Part shown: positions 13,353 through 22,774 of the stretch, one piece after another
Layout of the letters: every line of letters begins with the position of its first letter
Numbering within the stretch: position 1 is the stretch's first letter
Assembly (NCBI RefSeq): GCF_020080835.1
Contig: NC_058165.1
Location: 3,323,771 to 3,387,770, forward strand
Reading direction: 5' to 3'
Origin: Cotesia glomerata
Taxonomy: Eukaryota; Arthropoda; Insecta; Hymenoptera; Braconidae
Length of the DNA stretch: 64,000 nucleotides
Position numbers and translations under genes: made by a program
Notes under the pieces: generated by a model
What the model was told of the DNA's origin: nothing
The model's input: only the letters and a program-made list of their open reading frames with translations
Database searches by the model: none

Positions 13353-16300
13353 AATAATGAAATGCGCAAAGCTAAGCAACTAGATTTACTAACCTGCTTC
13401 CAATACTCCATTTATCTTAGCTGGATATTTTCTTCCATCTGCCCACGTTGCTAAAACTCTTTCTCCAACAATAAATTCACGCATTTTTGAGCTCCTAAAT
13501 ATTATTATTTATTATTAATTATTTATTTGACTTTTTAAATATAAATATTGTTATTTGTTTTCGTGTATGTGTGAAAGCGTGTATGTATGTATATAGATTG
13601 TTTTTATGACGTGAGTTTACACAGTGATAAAGAAAAACAGACTGTCAATTTACGATGACTCACACACATTTGCTATGCCCCCGGATTATATCTAACGCTA
13701 GCGATTTTTACTTTTACCCTATGAAACGGAGTTTACAAGGAAATCCTGTCTATCGAGCGGGTTTATTTGAAATTTTACTTATAAAATTTTTCTATTGTTT
13801 TTTATAAATATTTTTACAAATTTTATAATTTTAAAAAAAAATTATTTTAATTAGATACTGAAATTGAATTTATAATTTTTTTGATGAATAAATTAAAGCA
13901 AGAAAAATTTATTTCAAAATTTCATTTTTATAAGCTCTAAAAATTTTAAATGCAATTTTTTAAAAATAATTTTCTTAACTTAGTTTATTTAAAAAAAATT
14001 TTTAAATGTCTGGTAACTTCAGATAAAACTTAATTTTTTTTTCATTTATTGAATTAGAACTAAAAAAAATTTTTTTTTAATTGCACTTATAGTTTTTCGA
14101 GTTTTTTACAAATGAAATTTTTTTTTTATTTTTTTTTCAATAAAAAAAAAATTCTAAAAATTTTTAGATGTCGGCGAACTTAATTTTCATTAACTTCAAT
14201 GTCATAATTTAGCAGATGTCTAAAAATTTTTGAAATTTTTATAACAAATTATTACGAAAAAAATTTAGCAAAAAAATTCTACAAGTAGAAAATTTATAAA
14301 ATTGTAAGTGTGAATTAGAAAAAATTTTTTTTTATAATTGATCTGTGATAAAGACTCCGAAAATTAATTTAGCCGACATTTAAAAATTTTTAGAATTTTT
14401 TTATCCAACAAATTATTACAAATAAAGAAAAAAAAAATTTTTTTCACATGTGAGAAATTAAAAAAATTACAAGTGCAATTTTTTAAAATATTGTTTTTGG
14501 TTATTTATTAAATGAAAAAAATCAAAAAACGTTGCTAAACGTCTGCTGATTTTAATTAATTTATTTTCATACAAGAAAATAAAATTTTGATTAATAAATT
14601 ACGATATAATTGATTTAATATGTTATTAATTTAAAATTATATTTTTGATATTTTATCTCTTTGAATTTTTTAACATAAATTCTTAATTATTATTACTATA
14701 AAAATTTTTAAATATGTTCCTTAATTACAAGTAAACTCTCATATTTTTGAGCCCGATTACCAAATCATTACACAAGCTTAACTTAAAAACTCATGCAAAA
14801 TTTTAAATTATTAAATTTATCAATCAGTTCTACATTTAAAAATCATATGCAGGCCTTCAAATACCCATAGAAGTAAAAAAAAAAATTTTCTTTGTTATTA
14901 TCAACTTACTCGGTTGGTTGTACCCATACTTCCTCACTTTAGAAAAAAAAAAAAATGACAATGATTTTATTCTTTGTAATAATTCATCAAACTAGTGAAT
15001 GAAATGATAAATAAAATTCCTTTTCTAAAGTTATTATATGAATAAATTTATCTTTAATTAAAAAATTTCATTTATAAATTATGTAAATTGTAATGACCGG
15101 TTATATTAATTGGAACATTTCTAAAAAAATTAAATGAATATTCATAAAAATATAAATTATAAAATTAAATAAAAATTTTTCATTAATCATTTTCATTCAA
15201 AAGTTTGATGTCCATTAATAACTCTAAAAAGCTGTACATCCAATGAATAAATGAATGAAATTTTTTTTATAAAAATTTAGAAATAAAAATCATACCTAGG
15301 TCGGATGCTTCTCAATCTAGGACTGTCCATTGATATCCACTCGTTAGTTGTCGGGCGTCGTTTATCAAAATTTATCAGAATTTCTCGTTCTCTCCAATCA
15401 GTTTCCACAACTACAGCTACACACCTGTAAGCAACAATCTAATGTTAATAAATTAATTCTTGATTATAATTTTAAAATCTATATTATTAAAAGAATAAGA
15501 AAAATTTGGTCTCCAGGATAATCATATAATAAAATCGGTTTTTTTTTAATGAACTTTTAGTGTCATTTACTCTTATCAAATCAAAATGCTCTATCGCTAG
15601 ATACATAATTAAGAAATAACCTTGTATCTTGTGAATTAGGGACATTTTTAAAGATATAAGCTCACCCTGACATTACACTCATTGAGACCTTTCATTTGAA
15701 TACCCACATCAATTTTTCATATATTTTACATATTTATATATGTTATATATTTGTATATATGAAAAATATATAAAAAATGCATGTGGGTACTCAAATGAAA
15801 GGTCTTGATGAATGTAACATCGAGATGAGCTTATATCTTTAAAAATGTCAATAATTAAGAAATGACCTTGTATTTTGTCAACTACGGACATTTTTAAAGA
15901 TATAAGCTCACCCTGACATTACACTCATTGAGACCTTTCATTTGAGTACCCACATCAATTTTTCATATATTTTATATATTTATATATATTATATATATGT
16001 ATATATGAAAAGTATATGAAAAATTAATGTGAGTACTTAAATGAAAGGTTTTGATGAGTATAGCATCGGGATGAGCTTATATTTTTGAAAATATCATTAA
16101 TTAAGAAATGATCTTATATCTTGTCAACTACTGACATTTTTAATGATATAAGCTCATCCCGATGTTACAGTCATCAAGAGCTTTCATTTGATTACCCACA
16201 TCAATTTTTCATATATTTCATATATTTATATATGTTATATATTTGTATATATGAAAAATATATCAAAAATGCATGTGGGTACTCAAATGAAAGGTCTTGA

Positions 16301-19300
16301 TGAGAGTAACATCAGGATGAGCTTATATCTTTAAAAATATCCATATGTAAGAAAGTACAGTGTAATTTAACAAAAGTCATCATTTAATAAAGCAAAAAAA
16401 AATGTACTTGCCATTTTTCGCTAAAAGTCTTACATTCCAATTTCGAACCAACAAAAAATGTCAATCCTGAGTTACCATTCCTGGACTTGGAAAATTTTCC
16501 ATTTTCACCATTTGGCTCTTGGATATTATTTTCTATATCTCCATTAGATTTACAGGAATCTTCATTAAGTTTTACATTGTCCACTGGATCATCTAAAACA
16601 GGTGGTGGTTCCGCAGGAGGGTCTTCGGTGAATCCCTTTTTTTCAACCGTAGTATCAATCACATTTTGAATTTGTAAGCTCAAATTATCAGAACCAGCTG
16701 ATTTTTTTATACTTTCAGATTTGTTGCTCGAATTTACGAGTAAATCTTTAGGAACTTCTTTTTTAAGTTCTTCGGGTTTTGAATTAGATCCTTGAGCTTC
16801 AGGTAAATTTTCTGACTCCAATTGTGTCATTTCTGAATTTGTCGGAATTAAATTTTCCGGTAAATTATTATCACTTTTTGCGGGTGACTTTGTTACTGTT
16901 AATGGCACCACAGGATCTAAAAAGCAAATAAAATAATTATATTAATTTTTACATATTAAACAAATTGTTTTTTTCTAATTTATATTACCTATATACGCTT
17001 AGTATAAAAGTAAATATATAAATAATAAATTTGAATATGTTTTTAGCTACAGACAAAATTAAAATATGCCGGAATGGATTGTAGTATTTACAAAATTAAA
17101 TACCGAAAACCCGTAATAAAATAAGTAAATACAGTGTAAAGAAAATAAGAATGTAAAAATTATTATCAGTTCGGAAAAAAAATTTTTTTTTAAATTCATA
17201 CTTTAACTTTTTTTTAATTTCTATATGTAGAATTTTTTTGTTAAATTTTTTTCATTATAATTTAATTATTATAAAAATTTTTAAAATAATTAATTGTCTG
17301 TTAAATTTAGTATCATAAATATTTATAGAAATAAAATTTCAACATAAAATCGACACTAAAAAAAATAAAATGAATAGCTTCATTGTTTTTGATTAAATTA
17401 AATTTTAAACGTAGATAAAGAAAATCAAAGTAATTATTTACAAGTTTATTTACAATTTTGCTTGTTTTTACGACGGATTTATGATTGAAAATGTCGTGAA
17501 AGAAAAAAAAAAATATTTCGATAGCTTTTTTGCCTCCAAAAGTTGTAAAAAATTTTGGCTTTCATGTTTTTGGATAAAATTTCTATTTGATCTTTCTTTG
17601 ATGTTTTTGATACAATTTTTTTTTGAAAAGTACATAAAAAAACGAACAATTTAAAAAAAAAAAAGTTAAATATCACAATTTTCTAACAAATTTATAAATT
17701 TGTTTAAATTGTGACAACTTTTTTTTTTAAATGGTTCATTTTTTGTGTATTTAAAAAAAATATTTATCAACAAAATCAAATATAAATATCGTTCAAAAAA
17801 ATTAAAATTAAAATGATTGACCCTACTTGTAAATATTTACCATAAAATCAATATAAATAATTATTTCTGTTTTAAAATTTGTTAATTAAAAAAAAATTTT
17901 TTTCCATTCTGAACTGAAATAAAATAAAAATAAATTTGCGGGAAAAATTTCATCTGCAATTTTTAATTTTCTTACCAAAAAAAAAATTTTTTTTCAATCA
18001 TCTATTATTCAATTTTTAAATCGAATAAATTTATTTTTAACTGAATATAAATAGCGGGAAAACTTCTGACTGATATCAATGAAACATGAATTATCTAAAA
18101 TATTTACATAAGTACAATCACCCATTAGGATAAGTAAATGATAGTAAAATTAGCAGACAGTTAACATTTATTTTTTTTATTTTTTTCAATTCAATTAAAC
18201 CTAAAAAAAAAAATTTTTTTTTTCAAATTTTCTACACGTGAAATTTCTTAAAAATTTTTTGTTATAAATTTTTAATAAGAAATATTAAATTAAAGTTTTT
18301 CAAGTTTTTTAAAAAATTTTTTATTATTTTGCAATAATTTTTATAAAAATTAATTTAGCAAATATTAATAATTTTTGTAAAAAATAAATTATAGCAAAAA
18401 AAATTTTTTTTTTAAATTCACATGATAGAAATTTAGAAAAATAAAAAACACAATTTTTTAAAATAATTTTTTTTTTTTAAATAAAATTAAAAAATGATCA
18501 AGTGATTGCTAACTTTAACGATGAAAATTAAGTTAGCCGACATTTAAAATTTTTTAGAATTTTTTTTATTAACAAAATTATTACAAAAAAATTAAAAAAA
18601 AAAATTCAATTTTAAAATACTGTAAAAACTATAAGTGCAATTTTTTAAAAATAATATTTAATTTTAATTTAATAATTAAAAAATAACTACAAAAATTAAC
18701 AATGTCGGCTAACTTTACTATTATACTTTAACGTCATTAATTTAAGAAAAAAAAAAAAAATTCTAAAAATTTTTAACTTAATCTTCATGAAAATGAAGTT
18801 AGCCGACATTTCAAAATTTTTAGAAATTTTTTATCGAAAAAATTTCAATTAAACAATTAAAAAAAAAAAAAGTATGACATGTAAAAAACTTGAGAAACTA
18901 TAAGTGCAATTTTTAAAAAATATCTTTTTAGTTGTAATTTAATTAATAAAAAATTTTTAGACTGCTAACTTCAGTGTCATTAATTTTGATCCTAAAACTA
19001 CAAGTTAGCATGATAGCAAACTCATAACAAAATTAAAAACCCGGAGGCACGTAAATGATTATGAAAATAAGTTAGCCGACATCTAAAAAATTTTATGATT
19101 TTTTTTATTAAGGAAGTTCGAGCGTAACTAATGAGTCAAAATAATGTTAAAAATTTTTTTAAATTTTAGTCTCCCCAATATTTGTCAAAATTCTTTATTT
19201 TAAAAGGAAGTCCTTTCGCTCCAGTTGAGTCATAACAACTGTAGTAGTAAATTTTCAATAAATTAAAATACAAAACCCATAAAAATTCCTAAAATTAAAA

Positions 19301-21883
19301 AATAAATAGTATATGAGGCATTAATCGTTGAAATTTTAAAAATTAAAAAAAAAAATAGTTAAATACAAAAATTAATTTGACTGTTGTAAATCAGCTGTTA
19401 GTAACCTGTCCGTGATTTGGCAACGCTTTATTTCGGTTGTTTACATTTTTATTTGCACAATATAGCCTTAACATCATACTCCAGCTCCTAAATAATCATA
19501 CATATTATATTGAGTTTATCTAATCTATAGTAATTTAATAATAAATATAGAATTACGAATAGTATTATGTACGTCAGAGTCAAACACCTGTCATCTATAA
19601 CTTATATTTTGTTAATATTTTTCTTTTATTTTATTTACTTATTGCAACATGTGTAAATCACTTTACAACATATATTAATATTAATGTATCTTTTTGTAAC
19701 CTCATAACTGGCCATACAGGCTGTCAGGTTTTGTTAATAAAGAAATAAATAAATAAATAAATTAACCATGTTTAACTTTTTGCAGTCAGTGTAAATAAAT
19801 GAATTAATTAAACATGTTTAGTCACAAAACCATACACTCTAATGTCTCATGGCAGAAATGCTAGTATTTTTTAATTATTGTTTTATTTTTCAATTATCAA
19901 TTATGAAAATTTGTTAACAATAAATTAACTAATAAGTATGCATGAAAAACATAAGCGCGTTAAAGTTTAGTTTGAATTTATTGAATGGTCTGAAGCTCGC
20001 GCGCTACGCAACGTTGCCAAATCTTTTGACTCCATTTTATTGTAGGTAACTTGAGAATTTTTTGTGATTTTTAAATATTAATTTCTCAATAAATATCTCG
20101 GCAACTGATATATTTTATTGCAAAAAAGAAACCTGAATATTTCGAAAATCTAATTTTTAGTTTTTTTTTTTACTTCATCTAATCCATGATTGATAGTACA
20201 CAGTAAAAAATTTTGCGTCATTGCGTCAAAAAATTTTGTGTTAAATATTTAACACTTTTATGTGTAAATTTAACATTAATTGTGTTAAATTAACACAGAA
20301 AAATGTTAAATTAACACAAAAAAGTGTAAAATATTTAACATAAAAATTTTTAACACCAAATTTTTTGACGCAATGACGCAAAATTTTTTACTGTGTATAA
20401 TTCGAGAAATACTGCAAACGTCTGATTTTCTCGTAAGACTCTGAACAAATACTAACATTTAAAAATTTTATTTTTTAAAAAATTTGTCCGGTAAAGTATA
20501 ATTTAAACCTCACTATAAGGACCTTAACTATTAGAAAAAAATTAAATTTACTCATGATCTAATATTTTTTATTTTACATTGGCGGCGAAAGGACCTCCTT
20601 AATTTAAAATAATTTAAACAATTTAATAATTGATGATTTTTACTTATTTAATTAAGTAAAGTAATAAATTGACTTTGGTATTTATTACTTGCCGGAATAA
20701 ATAAACAGATTTGGTAATAGCGCACTTGATTATTATATACCCATAACAGAGACGTGGATGAGTGTGTGAGTTAAACATTTCTCTCTCTTTAACTATACTT
20801 CTATCCTTTTGTTTTTTCTCAGCTGTTGACGCGATGTTGTCAAATCTTTATTCGAATAAATGGCTGACGATAAACCAGTTACAAACATAAAATTTGACTT
20901 TAAATATTTCAAAAATTATATCGGTAATGTATTATTATTAAATTGTTTTTATATTTTGCAATAATCCAAGTTTCTTGTGTATAGTTTTTTATCCGTTAAA
21001 GTTGGGAGGTTAATATTGAAATAAATAATTAAAGTCTCGACAAAACGTTTGTCCGCCATAAGAGCCCGTGTATAAGGAGATAAAATATGTGATTTTTAAA
21101 ATTTAATATCTAAGTAACTAAACGGTGAATCTTTTTTAAATTTTGGGATTAGATAAATTACGCATTTATTTATACGTATACTTGAATTTCAAAAGTCAAA
21201 GTTGGAAATTATTTTTTACATTAGATTCGCTCGAACTTCCTTAAAGAATTATTACAAAAAAAGTAATAAAAAAAAATTTTTTCATGTGTTAAAAACTTCA
21301 ATAACTATGTGCAATTTTTTAAAAATATTTTTTATAATTTAATAAATTAAGCAAAATAAAAAAATCCAAATTGTCGGCTAACTTTATTTTCATAAATGAT
21401 TCGTGATGAGATCACCGTAATCTACAAACTACGTCGTGACGATAACGTAGTTGTAAAAGCATGCCGATCGACAAATCTACTTGCGCGAAAAAGCATTAAA
21501 TTTCAACAAAACAAGTACCTAAAAAAAAAAAAAAAAAAAAAAAAAAAACTGTCATTAAAATCTCATAAACCAAAAAAATAAATATTAATTATAAAAATAC
21601 CTGGATGATTATGATAGTTGTCAAAGACCGTCGGCACAGATCCTTTCTTCAGCAGAAATTTATGCCCCGGCATGTTTTTATTAATTTCATAATCATTTTT
21701 CAAGAAATGTCTGTAGCAAACAAATTGACCGGGAAAAGGTTTGTAAAATTCATCAAATCCAGCATTTACTAACCATTTGCTTCTCAAATGTAAATCCTTA
21801 GGAAATCTATGAATAGGAATACCGACAGCATGTACATCATTGCCATTAATTTCACAATTTTTTACACAGCATTTACGCGCCAT
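21..21883 (-). CDS. MBD-R2: MBD-R2 / PHF20-type chromatin reader, complete, 12 coding exons
   Basis: Coding exons, in transcription order: 21883-21601, 16916-16412, 15424-15296, 14936-14910, 13494-13394, 13108-13023, 10259-9437, 7410-6706, 3431-3303, 2835-2550, 2426-2289, 813-21 (stop at 23-21). All phases join and the sum is 4005 nt, giving 1334 residues. Domains: THAP about 1-92, Tudor 1 about 248-304, Tudor 2 about 318-370, MBD about 521-587, C2H2 finger about 667-692, PHD finger about 955-1003, and a helical C-terminus about 1265-1334. From family knowledge, fly MBD-R2 works in the nucleus with the NSL/MOF histone H4K16 acetyltransferase complex at housekeeping promoters. The order of domains matches MBD-R2. 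Introns are long because they are filled with Helitrons and MITEs. The intron 16411-15425 appears to use a GC donor. One exon is only 27 nt (14936-14910) but is needed to keep the frame. Acidic/serine-rich linkers separate the domains. Confidence 0.93.
985..1750 (-). mobile_element. Non-autonomous Helitron, copy A, 5'-truncated
   Basis: The 3' terminus (CTAG at 985-988, read on minus) with hairpin GCAGTCAC/GTGACTGC is intact. Two palindromic units follow, the second centred on a long (TA)n run (about 1435-1502). The 5' end stops near 1750, where sequence switches to another dispersed repeat (about 1757-1822) also present near 12800-12860. It lies in the last intron of MBD-R2. Confidence 0.75.
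2550..3431 (-). CDS. MBD-R2: MBD-R2 exons 9-10: linker and PHD finger
   Basis: Exon 3431-3303 (129 nt) encodes an acidic linker (IQELTDDYGDLDDSAMDIDG). Exon 2835-2550 (286 nt) encodes a C4HC3 PHD finger: CTC, CDLC, a Trp before QHGHC, and CFIC, followed by a basic tail ending EGKLPR. PHD fingers of this type read histone H3 tails; in PHF20 the PHD recognises H3K4me2, which is family knowledge and not shown here. Phases 1, 1 and 2 join correctly. Confidence 0.92.
3540..3971. mobile_element. CACAGAAA-ended foldback MITE, copy 1
   Basis: Ends CACAGAAAAAAAGG and TTTCTTTCTGTG are inverted, and the element is flanked by TA on both sides (3538-3539, 3972-3973), as for Tc1/mariner-type insertions. 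The interior repeats a CAAGAAAAT/ATTTTCTTG motif and contains GTAGGTGGCGCTGCTTCCC. It has no coding capacity. A longer copy lies at 4153-4847. Confidence 0.7.
4153..4847. mobile_element. CACAGAAA-ended foldback MITE, copy 2 (longer)
   Basis: Same ends and TA flanks (4151-4152, 4848-4849) as the copy at 3540. It matches that copy through both outer thirds and carries an extra middle of about 260 bases. The two lie 180 bases apart in the same orientation inside one MBD-R2 intron. Confidence 0.7.
5345..5600 (-). repeat. Partial copy of the TTAATAAATA-rich element
   Basis: Sequence from about 5405 to 5540 is the reverse complement of about 30190-30355, inside the 29626-30544 element. It includes the TTTGTTTGGCTTGCAATGTC block and lacks recognisable termini. 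Confidence 0.55.
5611..6535. mobile_element. 0.93 kb TIR element (GGGTGATTCTC), copy 1
   Basis: It starts GGGTGATTCTCGGTAAGGAC and ends CCTTACAGAGAATCACCC, an inverted terminal repeat of about 18 bases. There is no coding frame. The interior repeats AGGGGACTGTT several times. It is nearly identical to 11787-12720, so both moved recently. The flanks give only a weak candidate 8-bp duplication (ATTTATTA/ATTTAATA), so the superfamily is open. Confidence 0.75.
6706..7410 (-). CDS. MBD-R2: MBD-R2 exon 8: C2H2 zinc finger and Ser-rich linker
   Basis: Exon of 705 nt. It opens with AVFIGGLRVEMED and a single C2H2 finger of spacing C-x4-C-x12-H-x4-H (YKCPKEGCFKTFRKENLLQM, then HIKHYH). The conserved continuation PEFSKYLG...VADLAYARTIGEP is typical of this gene family, and a serine/aspartate-rich linker ends in a KKR-type basic patch. 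The acceptor is AACAG at 7413-7411 and the donor GTAAAT at 6705. The single finger within this conserved block is a hallmark of PHF20/MBD-R2 rather than of polyzinc-finger transcription factors. Confidence 0.92.
7650..8000. repeat. Degenerate GGGCGTAT-family remnant
   Basis: Decayed motifs such as GCTAAAAGGACGTATATC (about 7678) and ATGCGCCCTTTTAATTTT (about 7845) resemble the interior motif of the TCGCG-ended family. Termini are not recognisable. A similar remnant of one end (AAAGGGCGCAT...AAAGGCACGCGATAT) lies at about 3098-3137. Confidence 0.4.
8152..9204 (+). mobile_element. Non-autonomous Helitron, copy B, both termini
   Basis: Begins TCTATATTATTAAGAG after host A and ends with the GCAGTCAC/GTGACTGC hairpin and TTAG (CTAG in other copies) before host T. 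Three palindromic units of about 245-250 bp make up the body. It has no target duplication and no coding capacity. It sits in the MBD-R2 intron between exons 7 and 8. Confidence 0.85.
9437..10259 (-). CDS. MBD-R2: MBD-R2 exon 7: basic region and methyl-CpG-binding-type domain
   Basis: Exon of 823 nt. It begins with a basic, likely nuclear-localising segment, then acidic and KRKR stretches, then an MBD fold (PPGWQKHFIQRKTGNSAGKW onward, with KFRSRSDLRSFF). Compared with MeCP2, the two arginine fingers (QRK and FRS) and the aspartate after GKW are kept, but the tyrosine that packs near methylcytosine is replaced by valine. High-affinity binding to methylated CpG is therefore doubtful (inference). 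The exon ends in GGT G before GTAAGT. Confidence 0.92.
10343..11484 (+). mobile_element. Non-autonomous Helitron, copy C, both termini
   Basis: Starts TCTATACTATTAAGAG after TTA and ends GTGACTGCAAGATTGCTAG before T. The body holds three palindromic units plus a partial. The hairpin carries one arm mismatch (ACATAGTGAC). Confidence 0.85.
11496..11680. mobile_element. Two Helitron 5'-end fragments, back to back
   Basis: About 11496-11542 matches the plus-orientation 5' end (AATTTTGTCT...CATATGATAAAAT). About 11556-11680 matches the same 5' region in minus orientation (GAATGATATGACACCTTG...ATTCTCTTAATAATAT). They abut copy C and lack the tandem body. Confidence 0.6.
11787..12720. mobile_element. 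0.93 kb TIR element (GGGTGATTCTC), copy 2
   Basis: Same ends and interior as 5611-6535, in the same orientation, with only scattered differences and small indels. Sited between MBD-R2 exons 6 and 7. The copies bracket exons 7 and 8 (the MBD and C2H2 coding exons). Confidence 0.75.
13023..15424 (-). CDS. MBD-R2: MBD-R2 exons 3-6: rest of Tudor 1, 9-codon mini-exon, Tudor 2
   Basis: Four short exons: 15424-15296 (rest of Tudor 1, ending SPRLRSIRP), 14936-14910 (27 nt, encoding EEVWVQPT between split codons), 13494-13394 and 13108-13023 (Tudor 2: VGERVLATWADGRKYPAKI, then DKYDVLFDDGYQKIVRG). Acceptors and donors are standard (donors GTATGA, GTAAGT, GTTAGT, GTGAGT). The mini-exon was found because the flanking phases (2 and 2) do not otherwise join. 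Tudor domains of this family bind methylated lysine or pair with histone tails; which marks this protein reads cannot be seen here. Confidence 0.85.
13267..13349. repeat. (TA)n microsatellite
   Basis: About 40 perfect TA dinucleotides in an MBD-R2 intron. Open frames across it (Tyr-Ile repeats) are artefacts. Confidence 0.95.
13750..15290. repeat. AT-rich intron sequence with GTTAGCCGACAT-type motifs
   Basis: Almost pure A/T with a recurring short block: GTCGGCGAACTTAATTTTCA (about 14171), AGCCGACATTTAAAAATTTT (about 14371) and partial copies. The AT stretches between share phrases such as AAGTGCAATTTTTTAAAA. I read this as decayed copies of the GTTAGCCGACAT element family. It contains the 27-nt MBD-R2 mini-exon and no other gene. 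Confidence 0.5.
15478..16396 (+). mobile_element. Non-autonomous Helitron, copy D, 3'-truncated next to an exon
   Basis: 5' TC terminus at 15478 after AAAA. Three palindromic units follow. The copy stops near 16396 before the terminal hairpin, about ten bases from the donor of MBD-R2 exon 2. Confidence 0.8.
16412..16916 (-). CDS. MBD-R2: MBD-R2 exon 2: linker and start of Tudor 1, probable GC donor
   Basis: Exon of 505 nt encoding a low-complexity Ser/Glu/Asn/Pro linker and, at its 3' end, the first strand of a Tudor domain (FFVGSKLECKTFSEKW). The join to the next exon (15424-15296) keeps frame only in certain ways. Using the donor TG then GCAAGTA gives EKW-CVAVVVETDWREREILINF, which lines up without a gap to PHF20-type Tudor sequence. 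A GT donor two bases downstream would add one residue, and one three bases downstream would run into a stop. I therefore favour a GC-AG intron. A truncated Helitron ends about ten bases into this intron. Confidence 0.85.
17160..19107. repeat. AT-rich intron sequence with GTTAGCCGACAT/ATGTCGGCTAACTT motifs
   Basis: Several alternating copies: GTTAGCCGACATTTAAAATT (about 18531), TGTCGGCTAACTTTACTATT (about 18703), AGTTAGCCGACATTTCAAAA (about 18793), and AAGTTAGCCGACATC just before 19085. No gene is seen. A TTAA-flanked element is inserted at 19112. Confidence 0.55.
19112..21240. mobile_element. 2.1 kb TIR element with TTAA target duplication
   Basis: Ends GGAAGTTCGAGCG and CGCTCGAACTTCC are perfect inverted repeats, each flanked by TTAA (19108-19111, 21241-21244), the target duplication of piggyBac- and Kolobok-type transposons. 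Subterminal inverted blocks (GGAAGTCCTTTCGC near 19205 and GCGAAAGGACCTCC near 20584) strengthen the call. No transposase frame remains, so it is non-autonomous. It interrupts a GTTAGCCGACAT element whose halves lie at about 19070-19107 and 21245-21383, and it carries a nested MITE at 20199-20395. Confidence 0.8.
20199..20395. mobile_element. 197-bp palindromic MITE, TA flanks
   Basis: Ends CACAGTAAAAAATTTTGCGT and its inverse, TA on both sides (20197-20198, 20396-20397). The whole element can fold into one hairpin. GTGTTAAAT/ATTTAACAC-type motifs recur inside. Confidence 0.8.
21601..21883 (-). CDS. MBD-R2: MBD-R2 first coding exon: THAP domain
   Basis: The exon starts at the ATG (21883-21881) and encodes 94 residues plus one base. 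It carries the C2CH zinc ligands of a THAP domain (CVKNC near residue 6, CYRH near 56-59) and the closing hydrophobic box (SVPTVF). THAP domains are zinc-dependent DNA-binding modules found in P-element transposases and in host regulators. Here the donor (CCAG, then GTATTT) joins in phase to the next exon, so this is the N-terminus of MBD-R2 and not a stray transposase. A good acceptor (TTAAATTTCAG) lies just 5' of the ATG, implying an upstream noncoding exon. Confidence 0.9.
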
Positions 21884-22059
21884 TCCATGTACTGAAATTT
21901 AATGTTTGTTTTGTAACAACAAGTACATATATTTATTGATAGGTCGGTGTATTTTTTTATATATAAAATATACAGTAAGTATATATGTATGTGAAGTAAT
22001 ATATAGGTGTGTATAAAAGTATATAGGTGTATATATTAATATATATATATATATATAAG

Positions 22060-22460
22060 CACTAGCACGCGACCGCCGCGCGGATTCGCCGCCTCTTCAT
22101 TTACACGACACAATCTTATATATCACAACTACATAACAACATAAACGCGTGAGTACAAACTCGAGTTTAATATCAACAATTATTTGTTAATTTACATATT
22201 ATTAATGATTGTTTTAATAAACATTTTATTGGAACACTTTTAATTAATATTATTCACTATATTAATTAATTAAAACTACTGTAGTTAAATAAAGAAAATT
22301 TAAACAAAAAAAGTTATTCCATCGTCACTAACCACACCGTGTCACTTACAATGGCACACAAACACTGACTCTGGAAAACGTTTTGTGAACGGTAATCGAT
22401 CATGTGGATACATGCCGCGCCACTAAAAACACTCTCGAGAATCGACTTATCGCGATCGAG
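22060..22460 (-). promoter_or_regulatory. Probable promoter and noncoding first exon of MBD-R2
   Basis: This stretch is richer in G, C and CpG than its surroundings. A good minus-strand donor (ATT, then GTAAGT) sits with the last exon base at 22350, and an acceptor lies just 5' of the ATG at about 21893. A noncoding first exon of roughly 22350-22450 is inferred. TATCGCGATCGA (near 22448-22460) resembles DRE-like elements of insect housekeeping promoters. No transcript evidence is available. Confidence 0.4.
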
Positions 22461-22673
22461 ATTATTCACTTTTGAATATTTGAACACTGGTATTTTTTTT
22501 ATTCTAATTATTTTTATTTTTAAATAATAGTTTTGTTTAATTGGGTTTTTAGGAACAGCTGATTGGTTTTTTAAGGAGATTTGGGAATTTTAGAGGGGAT
22601 TGTTCGATATTGTTGCGGGTGATTGCGTAATATTTGCCGCCATTTGCGTTATTTTGGTTTTTCTTTATTTTGG

Positions 22674-22713
22674 CGTCTGCGCAGTCTACTGCGCAGTTTA
22701 CTGCGCATGCGCG
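22674..22713. promoter_or_regulatory. Cluster of NRF-1/Ewg-like sites
   Basis: Three TGCGCA cores occur within 40 bases, the last being the palindrome GCGCATGCGC. This matches the consensus of vertebrate NRF-1 and fly Erect wing. It lies about 250-300 bases 5' of the inferred MBD-R2 first exon in an otherwise AT-rich region, so a role in that promoter is plausible but unproven. Confidence 0.4.
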
Positions 22714-22774
22714 GGAAGATAAACGTGAATGTAGCAACATCCGAAAATTGAAAAGTTTATTATTGATGACAATA

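Noticed and set aside
21563..21883. THAP-domain frame as a P-element transposase fragment
   Set aside because: Its donor joins in phase to the MBD-R2 exon chain and MBD-R2 orthologs start with a THAP domain; no transposase catalytic region follows.
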